NCBI RefSeq assembly: GCF_000160135.1
Contig: NZ_GG729933.1
Location: 564,816 to 628,815 of the forward strand
Origin: Oribacterium sp. oral taxon 078 str. F0262
GTDB lineage: Bacteria; Bacillota; Clostridia; Lachnospirales; Lachnospiraceae
Reading direction: 5' to 3'
DNA: 64,000 nt
The notes below the pieces were generated by a model. That model saw only the letters and a list, made by a program, of their open reading frames with translations, made no database searches and was not told the origin of the DNA. The first letter of the stretch is position 1, and every line of letters starts with the position of its first letter. Positions 43,497 through 52,472 of the stretch are shown here, piece by piece. A program made the translations under genes and the position numbers.

Positions 43497-43536
43497 GAAA
43501 CGAAAGCGTCGACATTATAGTCGGCGCCTTCGTTTC
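43497..43536. terminator. Shared hairpin between convergent genes
   Basis: A 17-bp imperfect stem joins 43497-43513 and 43520-43536 around ATTATA, followed by ATTCATTATTCTGTTTTA on the plus strand. It sits between the methyltransferase (plus) and the regulator-like gene (minus) and probably ends both transcripts. Confidence 0.75.
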
Positions 43537-43561
43537 ATTCATTATTCTGTTTTACTTTGGG

Positions 43562-44413
43562 CTACTTGATCTTCCAGTACCCCGTTCTCGTTGTTCCGAT
43601 ACGCTCGATAGCGCCTTTCTCTTTCAAAGTTTTCAAATATCCCGCTATTGTTTTTCTACTGACATTCATCATTTCAGCAAGTTGTGTTACCGTGTACCCG
43701 GGGTCTTGAGCAAGGTAGTTTAACAGGGCACTTTCTCGATCATTCACGTGAACATTCACCCTATCATTCACCTTATTATTCACCCTGACAATTCTATCCT
43801 CCGGCCCGGTAAACTTTATCATGATATCGCCGGGATGGACGGTATATTCCGGCATCGGAAGATTATCTGCTTTCAGAGAATCGCAGATCTTTTCAATCCC
43901 ACGCCCCCAGCTTTCAATGAAGCCTGCCAGATAAAAGATATGAGCTATATCAGGGTTATATGGCAAGGAAGCATGCTTACTCATCAGATTCTCCAACGTC
44001 CAGTTTTCAGGAAGGCGTCCTACATTTGCTACATAAAGCCTGTCATCATAAACACTAACCTGAATTGGTATCCTGGACTCATACTGCTTATGACAGATTG
44101 CATTGAGCGGTGCTTCTCTTAACGCTGCATCCGGTACAAAGCAGCGTTCACGCCTGTAAATCCCCTCATATGTGATCTTGGCGCGCATATATTTGAAATA
44201 GATCAGTTCAATTGCTTTATCGACCTGTTCCAAAATGGAGCCGTGGACTTCATCCTGATAAAGCAGCTCGGAGTCGCTTTCAAAATAACCGATCTCGATA
44301 TACTCCTTGTCACCCTCTGTAAGCCAATTGACATCAACAACGATGCCCATAGCATCCCTGAAAAAGATCTTATAGCAAGGCTTAAGACAATAAAATAATT
44401 TTTGAAGCCGCAA
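43562..44413 (-). pseudogene. 5'-truncated AlbA-type ATP-binding transcriptional regulator
   Basis: 283 codons from TTG 44413. The visible part matches the middle and end of AlbA_2/Schlafen-type helicase-like regulators: 'DEVHGSILEQVDKAIELIYFKY', 'DAALREAPLNAICHKQY' and 'IFYLAGFIESWGRGIEKICDSL' of the GHKL-like ATPase, then a winged helix near 230-280 ('YTVTQLAEMMNVSRKTIAGYLKTLKEKGAIERIG'). The N-terminal AlbA DNA-binding domain (about 180 residues) is missing, and the upstream DNA lacks a fitting frame. The gene is clearly AT-richer than its neighbours, which suggests acquisition followed by decay. Confidence 0.7.
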
Positions 44414-44438
44414 TCTGCGACTTCAAACTAAATATCCC

Positions 44439-44471
44439 AGACGGAGCATGTTTAACAACTATCCTCCGTCT
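44439..44471. terminator. Weak hairpin in the regulator-glyS spacer
   Basis: AGACGGAG (44439-44446) pairs with CTCCGTCT (44464-44471), followed by TTGTTATTAAG. The surrounding 311-bp spacer (44414-44724) also has a short piece similar to repeat unit B at 44522-44540 (GGGCGGCAGACGGC) and the glyS promoter, but no gene. I looked for a glycyl T-box and saw no AGGGTGG-type motif. Confidence 0.45.
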
Positions 44472-44570
44472 TTGTTATTAAGTATTCTCTTTCAACTTAA
44501 ACCGTGATTTCTTCCACTTTCCGGGCGGCAGACGGCTTCCTTTACTGCTGTAACACATGTATGGTAATCC

Positions 44571-44576
44571 TATAAT
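44571..44576 (+). promoter_or_regulatory. -10 box of the probable glyS promoter
   Basis: A consensus TATAAT at 44571-44576 lies 149 bp before the glyS start. The -35 region at the right distance (CTGTAA, 44548-44553) is poor. No other good promoter is seen in the spacer. Confidence 0.5.
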
Positions 44577-44724
44577 GTGACGGAGCGCGCCTTATAAGCA
44601 TGGCTGGATTTTCAAGGCGAATCGCGCTATAGTAGATAAACATGGGACAGTTTCGCCTGACGACGGATCACCCATCGGTAAAGGTCGGTTGCTTGCCGCA
44701 CTCCGGCGGCAGAAAGAGGAACTT

Positions 44725-46119
44725 ATGGCAAAAAATTATGCAATGGACACGATCGTTTCCCTCGCGAAGTCGAGAGGCTTCGTCTATCCCGGCTCCGAGA
44801 TCTATGGAGGACTTGCGAATACCTGGGATTACGGAAATCTCGGCGTCGAGCTCAAGAACAATGTAAAGCGCGCCTGGTGGAAGAAGTTCATCCAGGAATC
44901 GAAGCATAATGTGGGGATCGACTGCGCGATTCTCATGAATCCGCAGACCTGGGTCGCCTCCGGGCACCTCTCCGGCTTCTCCGATCCTCTGATGGACTGC
45001 CGGGAGTGCCACGAGCGCTTCCGGGCGGATAAGCTGATCGAGGACTTCGCATCGGAACACGGGATCGCGCTGGATGGTTCTGTCGACGGCTGGACGAAGG
45101 AGAAGATGGAGAGCTTCGTCTCGGAGCAGCGGATCCCCTGCCCCAGCTGCGGGAAGCATAATTTTACCGGGATCCGTCAGTTCAACCTTATGTTCAAGAC
45201 CTTTCAGGGCGTGACAGAGGACGCGAAGGATGCCGTATACCTCCGCCCGGAGACCGCGCAGGGGATCTTCGTGAACTTTAAGAATGTCCAGAGAACCTCC
45301 CGGAAGAAGCTCCCCTTCGGCATCGGGCAGATCGGAAAATCCTTCCGAAATGAGATTACGCCGGGGAACTTCACCTTCCGGACGAGGGAGTTTGAGCAGA
45401 TGGAGCTGGAGTTTTTCTGTAAGCCCGGCACAGATCTCGAATGGTTCCAGTATTGGAAGGATTACTGCAAAAACTGGCTGCTTACGCTCGGACTTCCGGG
45501 AAAGATGCTTCGGGCGAGGGATCACGATAAGGAGGAGCTCAGCTTCTACTCCAAGGCGACCACGGATCTGGAATTCCTCTTCCCCTTTGGCTGGGGAGAG
45601 CTGTGGGGCATTGCGGATCGGACGGATTATGACCTCTCCCGTCACCAGGAGATCTCCGGGCAGGATATGAGCTACTTCGATGACGAGACGAAGGATCACT
45701 ATATCCCCTATGTCATAGAACCGTCTCTCGGGGCGGACCGCGTGACGCTGGCCTTCCTCTGCGCGGCCTACGATGTGGAGGAGCTGGAGGGCGGGGAGGA
45801 GAGAACCGTGCTCCGCTTCCATCCGGCGATCGCCCCGGTGAAGATCGGCGTGCTGCCGCTCTCGAAGAAGCTTTCCGAGGGCGCGGAGAAGATCTGCACC
45901 GAGCTCTCCCGCCGCTGGTACTGCGAGTATGATGACAGGGGAAATATCGGAAAGCGCTACCGGAGGCAGGATGAGATCGGCACACCATACTGTGTGACCT
46001 ATGATTTTGACTCGGAGGAGGACGGCTGCGTCACCGTCCGGGAGAGGGACAGCATGCAGCAGGTCCGGCTGCCGATCGCTTCCCTTCCGGAGTACTTTGA
46101 GGAGAAGCTGAGCTTCTGA
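44725..46119 (+). CDS. glyS: Glycyl-tRNA synthetase (single-chain, dimeric type)
   Basis: 464 residues from ATG 44725, chosen by AAAGAGGA upstream. It is the class II, alpha2-type GlyRS: '[37 protein letters not shown]', motif 2 '[26 protein letters not shown]', motif 3 '[20 protein letters not shown]' and an anticodon-binding domain from about 340. It charges tRNA-Gly. Its TGA stop shares a base with the ATG of the next sensor kinase gene, an unusual coupling. Confidence 0.97.
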   Translation: MAKNYAMDTIVSLAKSRGFVYPGSEIYGGLANTWDYGNLGVELKNNVKRAWWKKFIQESKHNVGIDCAILMNPQTWVASGHLSGFSDPLMDCRECHERFRADKLIEDFASEHGIALDGSVDGWTKEKMESFVSEQRIPCPSCGKHNFTGIRQFNLMFKTFQGVTEDAKDAVYLRPETAQGIFVNFKNVQRTSRKKLPFGIGQIGKSFRNEITPGNFTFRTREFEQMELEFFCKPGTDLEWFQYWKDYCKNWLLTLGLPGKMLRARDHDKEELSFYSKATTDLEFLFPFGWGELWGIADRTDYDLSRHQEISGQDMSYFDDETKDHYIPYVIEPSLGADRVTLAFLCAAYDVEELEGGEERTVLRFHPAIAPVKIGVLPLSKKLSEGAEKICTELSRRWYCEYDDRGNIGKRYRRQDEIGTPYCVTYDFDSEEDGCVTVRERDSMQQVRLPIASLPEYFEEKLSF

Positions 46120-47162
46120 TGAAAATCGGTCTGATGGGGAGAATCGCGGTGAGCTTCGGCGTCAGCACGCTGCTCCCCATTTTCCTTATCTTCCTCTCCT
46201 CCCTGGGCATCCTCAGCTTAAGCTCCGGGATCCTGATCCTTGTGCTCGCGGGCCTTCTTTTCATCCTGTGGATCTATATGGGCATCGTGAAGCCGGTGGA
46301 TGAGCTTAAGCGGGCGGCGAAGCGGATCGAATCCGGAGATCTGGACTTTACGCTGGAGGCGGAGACGGAGGATGAATTCGGAGAGCTGATGGAGGCCTTC
46401 GAACAGATGCGGATCCGCCTGAAGGAGACACAGGAGGAGAAGATCCGAAACGACACGGAGAACAAGGTGCTGATCTCCAATATCGCCCACGATCTGAAGA
46501 CGCCTCTCACGACGATCAAGGGCTACTCGGAGGGGATATTGGACGGCATCGCGAAGAGCCCGGAGCGCCAGCAGAAGTATATCCGCACGATCTACAACAA
46601 GGCGAACGACATGGATCGTCTGATCGACGAGCTGAATTATTACGCAAAGATCGAGACCAACAAGATTCCCTACCATTTCAGACGCATCAGCGTGCGGGAA
46701 TATTTCTCCGACTGTGCGGACGAGATCGGACTCGATATGGAGTCGAAGGGCTACCGCTTTTCCTATAAGAACGAGGTGGAGGATTCCGTTTTGATGTTGG
46801 CCGATCCGGAGCAGCTTCGGAAGGTCGTGAACAACATCATCTCAAATTCTGTGAAATACATGGACAAGGCGAATCCGGAGGTCAGAATCTTCGTGGGGGA
46901 CGCGGGGGATTTCGTGGAGGTGCGGATCTTTGACAACGGCCGGGGGATTCAAAGCTCCGCTCTCCCCTATGTCTTTGAGCGCTTTTTCCGCGAGGATTCC
47001 TCCCGGAATTCCCGGAAGGGAGGATCCGGAATCGGTCTTTCCATCGCCCGCAAGATCATAGAGGACAGCGGGGGGAGAATCTGGGCGGAGAGCGCGGAGG
47101 GAGCGGGGACGACGATCCACTTTACGCTCAGAAAGGACACGGCGCTAAAAGGAGAGCACTGA
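46119..47162 (+). CDS. Sensor histidine kinase (HAMP, HisKA, HATPase)
   Basis: 347 residues with two membrane segments (about 8-33 and 38-56) and almost no extracellular loop, so it likely senses the membrane or an intramembrane partner. HAMP is near 54-107, the phosphorylated histidine is H124 in 'IAHDLKTPLTTIKGYSEG', and the ATPase has N ('NNIISNSVKYM'), G1 ('DNGRGI') and G2 ('GGSGIGLSIARKI') boxes. It starts at TGATG on the glyS stop. Its response regulator follows 40 bp later, kinase first. Confidence 0.93.
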   Translation: MKIGLMGRIAVSFGVSTLLPIFLIFLSSLGILSLSSGILILVLAGLLFILWIYMGIVKPVDELKRAAKRIESGDLDFTLEAETEDEFGELMEAFEQMRIRLKETQEEKIRNDTENKVLISNIAHDLKTPLTTIKGYSEGILDGIAKSPERQQKYIRTIYNKANDMDRLIDELNYYAKIETNKIPYHFRRISVREYFSDCADEIGLDMESKGYRFSYKNEVEDSVLMLADPEQLRKVVNNIISNSVKYMDKANPEVRIFVGDAGDFVEVRIFDNGRGIQSSALPYVFERFFREDSSRNSRKGGSGIGLSIARKIIEDSGGRIWAESAEGAGTTIHFTLRKDTALKGEH

Positions 47163-47202
47163 AGAGGGAAGGCCGTAAGGGAGCGGGGACGGGAGGATTT
47201 TT

Positions 47203-47904
47203 ATGGATGAGAGGAAGCGGATTCTGATCGTGGAGGACGAAGAGGCGATTGCGGAGCTGGAGAGAGATTATCTGGAGCTCTCCGGCTTTTCCGTGGACCT
47301 GGAATCGGACGGCGGGAAGGGACTTGCCAGGGCATTAAAGGAGGACTATGCACTTTTGATCCTGGATCTCATGCTCCCCGGAAAGGACGGCTTCGAAATC
47401 TGCGGCGAGGTGCGGGAGAGGAAGGATATCCCGATCATCCTGGTCTCCGCGAGAAAGGACGATATCGATAAGATCCGCGGGCTCGGACTCGGTGCGGACG
47501 ATTATATGACAAAGCCCTTCTCGGCGAGCGAGCTTGTCGCAAGGGTCAAGGCGCACCTCGCCCGCTATGAGAGACTGCTCGGCAGCAGCCGGACGGAAAT
47601 CCCCATCCTGGAAATCCGGGGGATCAAGATCGACAGCACGGCCCGCCGCGTCTTCGTAAACGGAAAAGAGGTCCCCTTTACAGCCCGTGAATTTGATCTC
47701 CTCTATTTTCTTGCCTCCCACCCAAATCACGTCTACAGCAAGGAGGAGCTCTTTAAAGAGATCTGGAAGATGGATTCCGTCGGGGACATCGCGACCGTCA
47801 CGGTTCACATCAAGAAGCTCCGGGAGAAGATCGAGATCGATAATCTTTCAAAGCCGCAGTATATCGAGACGATCTGGGGAGTCGGCTACCGCTTTAAAGT
47901 CTGA
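47203..47904 (+). CDS. OmpR/PhoB-family response regulator
   Basis: 233 residues. The receiver domain has the acidic pair 'EDE', phospho-acceptor D55 ('LLILDLMLPGKDGF') and K near 104. The C-terminal winged helix (about 135-232) is of the OmpR type ('VPFTAREFDLLYFLASHPNHVYSKEELFKEIW'). It is the partner of the kinase upstream. Target genes are unknown; the lipoprotein-redox genes downstream are near candidates. Confidence 0.94.
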   Translation: MDERKRILIVEDEEAIAELERDYLELSGFSVDLESDGGKGLARALKEDYALLILDLMLPGKDGFEICGEVRERKDIPIILVSARKDDIDKIRGLGLGADDYMTKPFSASELVARVKAHLARYERLLGSSRTEIPILEIRGIKIDSTARRVFVNGKEVPFTAREFDLLYFLASHPNHVYSKEELFKEIWKMDSVGDIATVTVHIKKLREKIEIDNLSKPQYIETIWGVGYRFKV

Positions 47905-48285
47905 GAACTATCCGTACGGCTTTCCGATGCGGGATTTTTCGTTTTCTTCATCCATTCTCACCTTCCGTTTTGCTTCCTATCCATGCGGCTTCCCATACTA
48001 TACTGCCGTAGCTTCGAGCGGGTCGATCCGGGGATCATAAACTCCAAAGGCTGCGGAATGGGATGAGCCCGCTTCGAAAGCGGGCTGTCGGCCGCTTGAA
48101 ACAGCTTCCAAAGGGGCGGACGGACCGCTCCCTTCAAAAAAACTCCGAAAATCGGATTTCTTAACAGGAACTTTATACCCGCCATGCTATACTGCCCTTG
48201 TCGATAGGGAAGACGGCTCCGGCGCTTTGCTCCGTCTGCTTCCCGGGATGAAAGGAAAAGTCTTAAGGAGATCAAGGAGTTAAAT
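47905..48285 (+). promoter_or_regulatory. Gene-free spacer with hairpin and extended -10 promoter
   Basis: This 381-bp spacer has no supported gene. A 9-bp hairpin AGCCCGCTT/AAGCGGGCT (48066-48086) lacks a T run. An extended -10 promoter TGC-TATACT (48185-48193) with a weak upstream TTAACA (48161-48166, 21-bp spacer) drives the next gene. AAGGAG sites at 48265 and 48274 serve as ribosome binding signals. Confidence 0.55.
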
Positions 48286-49443
48286 ATGAGAGGAAACGGA
48301 AGCAGGGCAGCCGCCCTTATGCTGAGCCTTGGCTTATGCCTCGGGCTTACGGCCTGCGGAGGAAAGAAAGAGGAGAAGGCGGCGGGAAGCCCCGCGGCGG
48401 AGAGCGTGGCGGCCATGGACGGCATGAACATAGAGCAGGCCGGGATGTCGGATGAGAGCTTTAAGCCCGCGGATTACGCCTGGCAGCGCAGCGACAAATA
48501 TGAATTTCCCTATATGGGAGTCTCGTTCAGTCTTCCGGAGAAGCTTCTTTCGAAGATGGATCAGAAGGAGATCGCCATGTTCGACGACTCCCTCGCGGAT
48601 GAGAAGGGAGGATTTCGTTACTTCCTCGTCTCCTGGAACAAGCTCACGAAGGAGCAGAGGGAAGCGGAGGTCAAGAAAATAGGAGACGGCTATACGAACT
48701 GGATGAAGGGCCTTTCCCGGGTCGGAACGATCGGCATGTATGCCTCCGATATGACGGAGGAGGAGATCAAGGAGCTGACAAGGTGCAGCACACAGAAAAA
48801 GATCGGGGAGAGCAGCGACGGAAAGTATGTCTACTATATGGGCACGGATCCTTCCGCGTCGGAGGAGGAGAGAGGGCTCATCGAGGAGATCGGTGTGACG
48901 ATAGGGGAGAGAGAGGAAATGTCGGAAAACGGCGCCTCCGTACCCGCGGGGCAGAGCATGACAGCCTCCGGCACCGCCTCCATCGCGCCTCTTTCGACGA
49001 AGACGATCGACGGCGCGGACTTTTCGGAGAAGGACTTTTCGGACTATGATCTTACGATGGTCAACGTCTTTGCGACCTGGTGCACGGCCTGCGTGCAGGA
49101 GATCCCGGATCTTGAGAAGCTTCGGCAGGAGATGAAGGACAAGGGCGTCAATGTGGTGGGCGTCGTCACGGATACCCGCGATGAGAGCGGAGAGGAGAAT
49201 CAGGAGGCCATTGAAAAGGCGAAGCTGATCCAGGCGAAGACAAAGGCGGGCTATCCCTTCCTGATCCCGGACAGCTCCTATCTGAACGGCAGAGTAAAGA
49301 ATCTACAGGCGATGCCGGAGACCTTCTTCGTAGATAAGAATGGAAATATCGTCGGAGACAGCTACAGCGGGAGCAGAAGCCTGAAGGACTGGAAGGAAAT
49401 CGTGGAGAAGGAGCAGAAAAAGCTTAAGGAGAGCGGATCATGA
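48286..49443 (+). CDS. Thioredoxin-like (TlpA/ResA-type) lipoprotein
   Basis: 385 residues. Lipobox LTAC with C24 anchors it outside the membrane. A first domain of unknown type (about 60-215) resembles no family I can name. The C-terminal part is a TlpA/AhpC-TSA thioredoxin fold with 'VNVFATWCTACVQEIPDLEKL' (C266-x2-C269) and 'MPETFFVDKNGNIVGD'. It should reduce disulfides or act in haem/redox maturation on the outer face. The stop overlaps the CxxC peptide gene (ATGA). Confidence 0.9.
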   Translation: MRGNGSRAAALMLSLGLCLGLTACGGKKEEKAAGSPAAESVAAMDGMNIEQAGMSDESFKPADYAWQRSDKYEFPYMGVSFSLPEKLLSKMDQKEIAMFDDSLADEKGGFRYFLVSWNKLTKEQREAEVKKIGDGYTNWMKGLSRVGTIGMYASDMTEEEIKELTRCSTQKKIGESSDGKYVYYMGTDPSASEEERGLIEEIGVTIGEREEMSENGASVPAGQSMTASGTASIAPLSTKTIDGADFSEKDFSDYDLTMVNVFATWCTACVQEIPDLEKLRQEMKDKGVNVVGVVTDTRDESGEENQEAIEKAKLIQAKTKAGYPFLIPDSSYLNGRVKNLQAMPETFFVDKNGNIVGDSYSGSRSLKDWKEIVEKEQKKLKESGS

Positions 49444-49598
49444 TAAGGATAAGGCGCTGGCTTCTCTCCCGCGCTCCGGGACTTTGCGCGGCGCTTCTCG
49501 GGATCTTCATGATGATCTATGGACTCTGGAGAGGTGAGGGAGAGGTCGTGCTGGCAAAGGCGATCAGAATCTGTATGGAGTGTATCGGAATTGGATAA
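49440..49598 (+). CDS. CD1871A-family small CxxC membrane protein
   Basis: 52 residues, with a start overlapping the lipoprotein stop as ATGA. A single membrane helix ('GLCAALLGIFMMIYGLW') is followed by 'GEVVLAKAIRICMECIGIG', the end typical of the CD1871A family with its CxxC pair. Its steady company with a TlpA-like lipoprotein and a polyferredoxin membrane protein suggests a thiol or electron relay across the membrane. The family function is not established as far as I know. The next gene starts within its last codons. Confidence 0.88.
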   Translation: MIRIRRWLLSRAPGLCAALLGIFMMIYGLWRGEGEVVLAKAIRICMECIGIG

Positions 49599-50520
49599 GA
49601 AAAACGTCAGGAAAAGAAATATAAATGAGTGGCCGAGACATCGGATGCAGGCCCTCTGGGCACTGATCAGCAACAGCTATCTGCAGGGCTTTCTCAGCGG
49701 AAAGATCTACGGAGGGCGGCTGAAGGAGCTCTGCGTCCCGGGCATGAACTGCTATTCCTGCCCGGGAGCGAGGGGGGCCTGCCCGATCGGCTCTCTTCAG
49801 GCGGTGATCGGGAGCTATAAGTTCAAGTTTCCCTACTATGTGCTGGGCTTTCTCTTTCTGGTCGGAGCAATCCTCGGGAGATTCGTCTGCGGCTGGCTCT
49901 GCCCCTTCGGGCTGATACAGGATCTTCTTCACAAGATCCCTTTTCCGAAGAAGATCGGAACTTTCCGGGGAGATAAGCTGCTCCGGAAGCTGAAATATCT
50001 GCTGCTCCTTGTCTTTGTCATCCTGCTTCCGCTCTTCCTGGTGGACATCATCGGACAGGGTTCGCCGTACTTTTGCAAGCTGATCTGCCCCGTTGGGACA
50101 CTGGAGGGCGGAATCCCCCTGGTTCTTCTGAACCGGACGATGAGAGGGGCAGTGGGCTTCCTCTATCTATGGAAAAACGTGCTTCTCTTTGTGACGATTT
50201 TCCTTTCCATCCTGATCTACCGCCCATTTTGCAAGTATATCTGCCCCCTGGGAGCGATCTATTCCTTCTTTAATCCGATCTCTGTCTTCTCCTACCGTCT
50301 GGACCCCGATAAATGTACGGGCTGCGGGGCGTGCAGGAGGGCCTGTCAGATGCAGATCGATCCGATGAAGAACTGCAATCATCTGGAGTGCATCCGCTGC
50401 GGCCGCTGCGAGAAGGCCTGCGCCGCCGGGGCTCTGAAGAGCGGATTTTTCATAGAGGGACTGAAGGGACGAAAGGACGGCGCGGAGCGGAGTCTTCGGG
50501 AGAGCCCGGGAAGGAGCTGA
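49591..50520 (+). CDS. Polyferredoxin membrane protein (4Fe-4S, NapH/CcoG-like)
   Basis: About 309 residues from TTG 49591, overlapping the CxxC peptide gene by 8 bp; an in-frame ATG near 49645 is an alternative. Five hydrophobic segments alternate with cysteine motifs: 'CGWLCPFGLIQDLLHKIP', 'CKLICPVG' and 'CKYICPLGAIYS', ending in two ferredoxin-type clusters, 'CTGCGACRRAC' and 'CIRCGRCEKAC'. It probably moves electrons to or from the external thioredoxin-like lipoprotein. Confidence 0.88.
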   Translation: MDKKNVRKRNINEWPRHRMQALWALISNSYLQGFLSGKIYGGRLKELCVPGMNCYSCPGARGACPIGSLQAVIGSYKFKFPYYVLGFLFLVGAILGRFVCGWLCPFGLIQDLLHKIPFPKKIGTFRGDKLLRKLKYLLLLVFVILLPLFLVDIIGQGSPYFCKLICPVGTLEGGIPLVLLNRTMRGAVGFLYLWKNVLLFVTIFLSILIYRPFCKYICPLGAIYSFFNPISVFSYRLDPDKCTGCGACRRACQMQIDPMKNCNHLECIRCGRCEKACAAGALKSGFFIEGLKGRKDGAERSLRESPGRS

Positions 50521-50526
50521 GAAGTC

Positions 50527-51198
50527 GTGAAGCTTTTGGTGGTGGAGGATGAGAGAGAGCTCAGGCAGAGCATCGCCGAGGGGCTTCGCCTCTCCGGCTA
50601 TACGGTGGATACGGCGGCGGACGGGGAGATCGCAGAGGAGCTCTTTTTCTCGGGAAGCTATGATCTCATCGTACTGGACATCAATCTTCCGAAGATCGAC
50701 GGCTTTACGCTTCTTCAGCTTATCCGAAGGGAGAATAAGCTTGTCAATGTCATCATGCTCACGGCAAGGACGGAGATCAAGGACAGGGTAAAGGGTCTGG
50801 ATCTCGGAGCCAATGACTATCTCATCAAGCCCTTTCATTTCGAGGAGCTGGAGGCGAGGATCCGCTCCCTCCTCCGGAGGAAGCAGCTGCAGGAGGATAC
50901 GGTCCTCTCCGCCCAGGGCATCTCCTATGATATGAGGAGTAAAACCGTGACGGCGGAGGGAAAGGCGATCCGTCTCACGGCGAAGGAGCTCGGGATCCTC
51001 GAGTATCTCCTCCTGAATCAGGGGAATTATATCTCTCAGGAGGAGCTTCTGGAGCATGTCTGGGACGGGGATATGAACGAATTCAGCAATACCGTGCGGG
51101 TCCATGTATCCGCTCTCCGAAGGAAGCTGAAGGAGAGCCTCGGGAAAAATATCATAAGAAATGAGATCGGGAAGGGATATATCATCGATGAAGGATAG
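50527..51198 (+). CDS. OmpR/PhoB-family response regulator
   Basis: 223 residues from GTG 50527. Receiver with D51 ('DLIVLDINLPKIDGF') and an OmpR winged helix at the end ('IRLTAKELGILEYLLLNQGNYISQEELLEHVW'). It overlaps its kinase gene by 11 bp, the classical regulator-kinase order, unlike the pair at 46-48 kb. It lies 6 bp behind the polyferredoxin gene and so belongs to the redox operon. Confidence 0.94.
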   Translation: MKLLVVEDERELRQSIAEGLRLSGYTVDTAADGEIAEELFFSGSYDLIVLDINLPKIDGFTLLQLIRRENKLVNVIMLTARTEIKDRVKGLDLGANDYLIKPFHFEELEARIRSLLRRKQLQEDTVLSAQGISYDMRSKTVTAEGKAIRLTAKELGILEYLLLNQGNYISQEELLEHVWDGDMNEFSNTVRVHVSALRRKLKESLGKNIIRNEIGKGYIIDEG

Positions 51199-52378
51199 GC
51201 TGTCGACACATTCCCTCGCGCTGAAGCTGACGGCGGTCACGATCGGGGTCTTCGCATTCATGCTCCTCTTTTCCAACTATATGCTCTGGAAGGAGCAGAG
51301 CAGGATGGCGGGGAAGCTCGCGTCCCAGCTGGAGCACAGCTTTTACGGCATGGAGGGTGGGAATGATGCGGAGGATACACCGCTGACTCTCGTTGTAGAT
51401 GAGGCGCAGATCCGGACCCTCGCGGAGTACCGCATCTATGCCGCCTTCATTATGGGAATCACCATGCTGGGAGGCGCCCTGCTCTTCGTCCTCGTGATTC
51501 GGAGGATGCTTAAGCCCCTCCGGCTTCTGACGGAGAAGGTCAATGAGATCGACATCGATAATGTGGAATACGTAAAGGACGAGATCCGGATCGAGAAGGG
51601 AAGCTATGAGATCCGGGCGCTCTCGGAGGGCTTCCAGGCGGCCATCAACAAGATCTATGAAAACTATGAGAAACAGAGGCAGTTCAGCATCAATGCAGCG
51701 CACGAGCTCAGGACGCCGCTCGCGGTTCTGAAGACAAAGATCGATGTCTTTCGAAAGAAGGAGAGGAGTCCTTCCGGAGAGCTTGCGGATTTTGTGGACA
51801 GCATGGAGAAAAACATCACGAGGCTCTCGGGTCTCGTGGAGGGGATTCTCTTTCTCACCCGGGATGAAAAGCCGGAGAGAAAGGAGGTCTTCGTGAGAGA
51901 GCTTGCAGAGGAGGTGATTCTGGACCTGGAGGAGAAGGCCTCGGAGAAGGAGATCTCGCTCCATGTGACGGGAGATGACGCGGTCTTTTACACGGATGAT
52001 CTTCTCCTGGAGAGAGCGATCTACAACCTCGTGGACAATGCGATCAAATACAATACTCCCGGCGGAAGCTGTGAGCTTCGGGTGAGGAGGGAAAGAGGAC
52101 TGGAGATCGACGTGACAGACAGCGGCATCGGCATGAGCGACGAGGAGAAAAGCCACGCCTTCGACCTTTTCTACCGGGCGGATATCTCCCGGAGCCAAAG
52201 AAACAGCGGCTACGGAATCGGGCTCGCCCTGGTGCGGGACATCGTACAGAAGCTGGGCGGCGGGATCCGCGTGCTGGATAATCCCTCCGGTGGATGCATC
52301 TTCCGCATGAGCTTTCCTCCCCAGGGGAGCGCCGCCGAGATCACAAAGAGCAGACAGCAGCGGCAGAAACGCCGCTGA
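51188..52378 (+). CDS. Sensor histidine kinase
   Basis: 396 residues from ATG 51188. Two membrane helices (about 11-33 and 82-104) flank a ~48-residue external loop. A HAMP-like linker follows, then H172 in 'FSINAAHELRTPLAVLKTKID' and a complete ATPase domain ('YNLVDNAIKYN', 'DSGIGM', 'YGIGLALVRDI'). Partner of the overlapping response regulator. Confidence 0.93.
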   Translation: MKDRLSTHSLALKLTAVTIGVFAFMLLFSNYMLWKEQSRMAGKLASQLEHSFYGMEGGNDAEDTPLTLVVDEAQIRTLAEYRIYAAFIMGITMLGGALLFVLVIRRMLKPLRLLTEKVNEIDIDNVEYVKDEIRIEKGSYEIRALSEGFQAAINKIYENYEKQRQFSINAAHELRTPLAVLKTKIDVFRKKERSPSGELADFVDSMEKNITRLSGLVEGILFLTRDEKPERKEVFVRELAEEVILDLEEKASEKEISLHVTGDDAVFYTDDLLLERAIYNLVDNAIKYNTPGGSCELRVRRERGLEIDVTDSGIGMSDEEKSHAFDLFYRADISRSQRNSGYGIGLALVRDIVQKLGGGIRVLDNPSGGCIFRMSFPPQGSAAEITKSRQQRQKRR

Positions 52379-52472
52379 TAAGGACTGATATAGGGTACTA
52401 CGGGTTCTTCTCCCATAGGAAAAGCTGCAGAGGAGGGAACCCCGAGATGGATACAAGAGAAAGGAGCTCAGT

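Noticed and set aside
44577-44724. Possible T-box riboswitch upstream of glyS
   Set aside because: I looked for the conserved AGGGTGG-type antiterminator bulge and a specifier loop and found neither.
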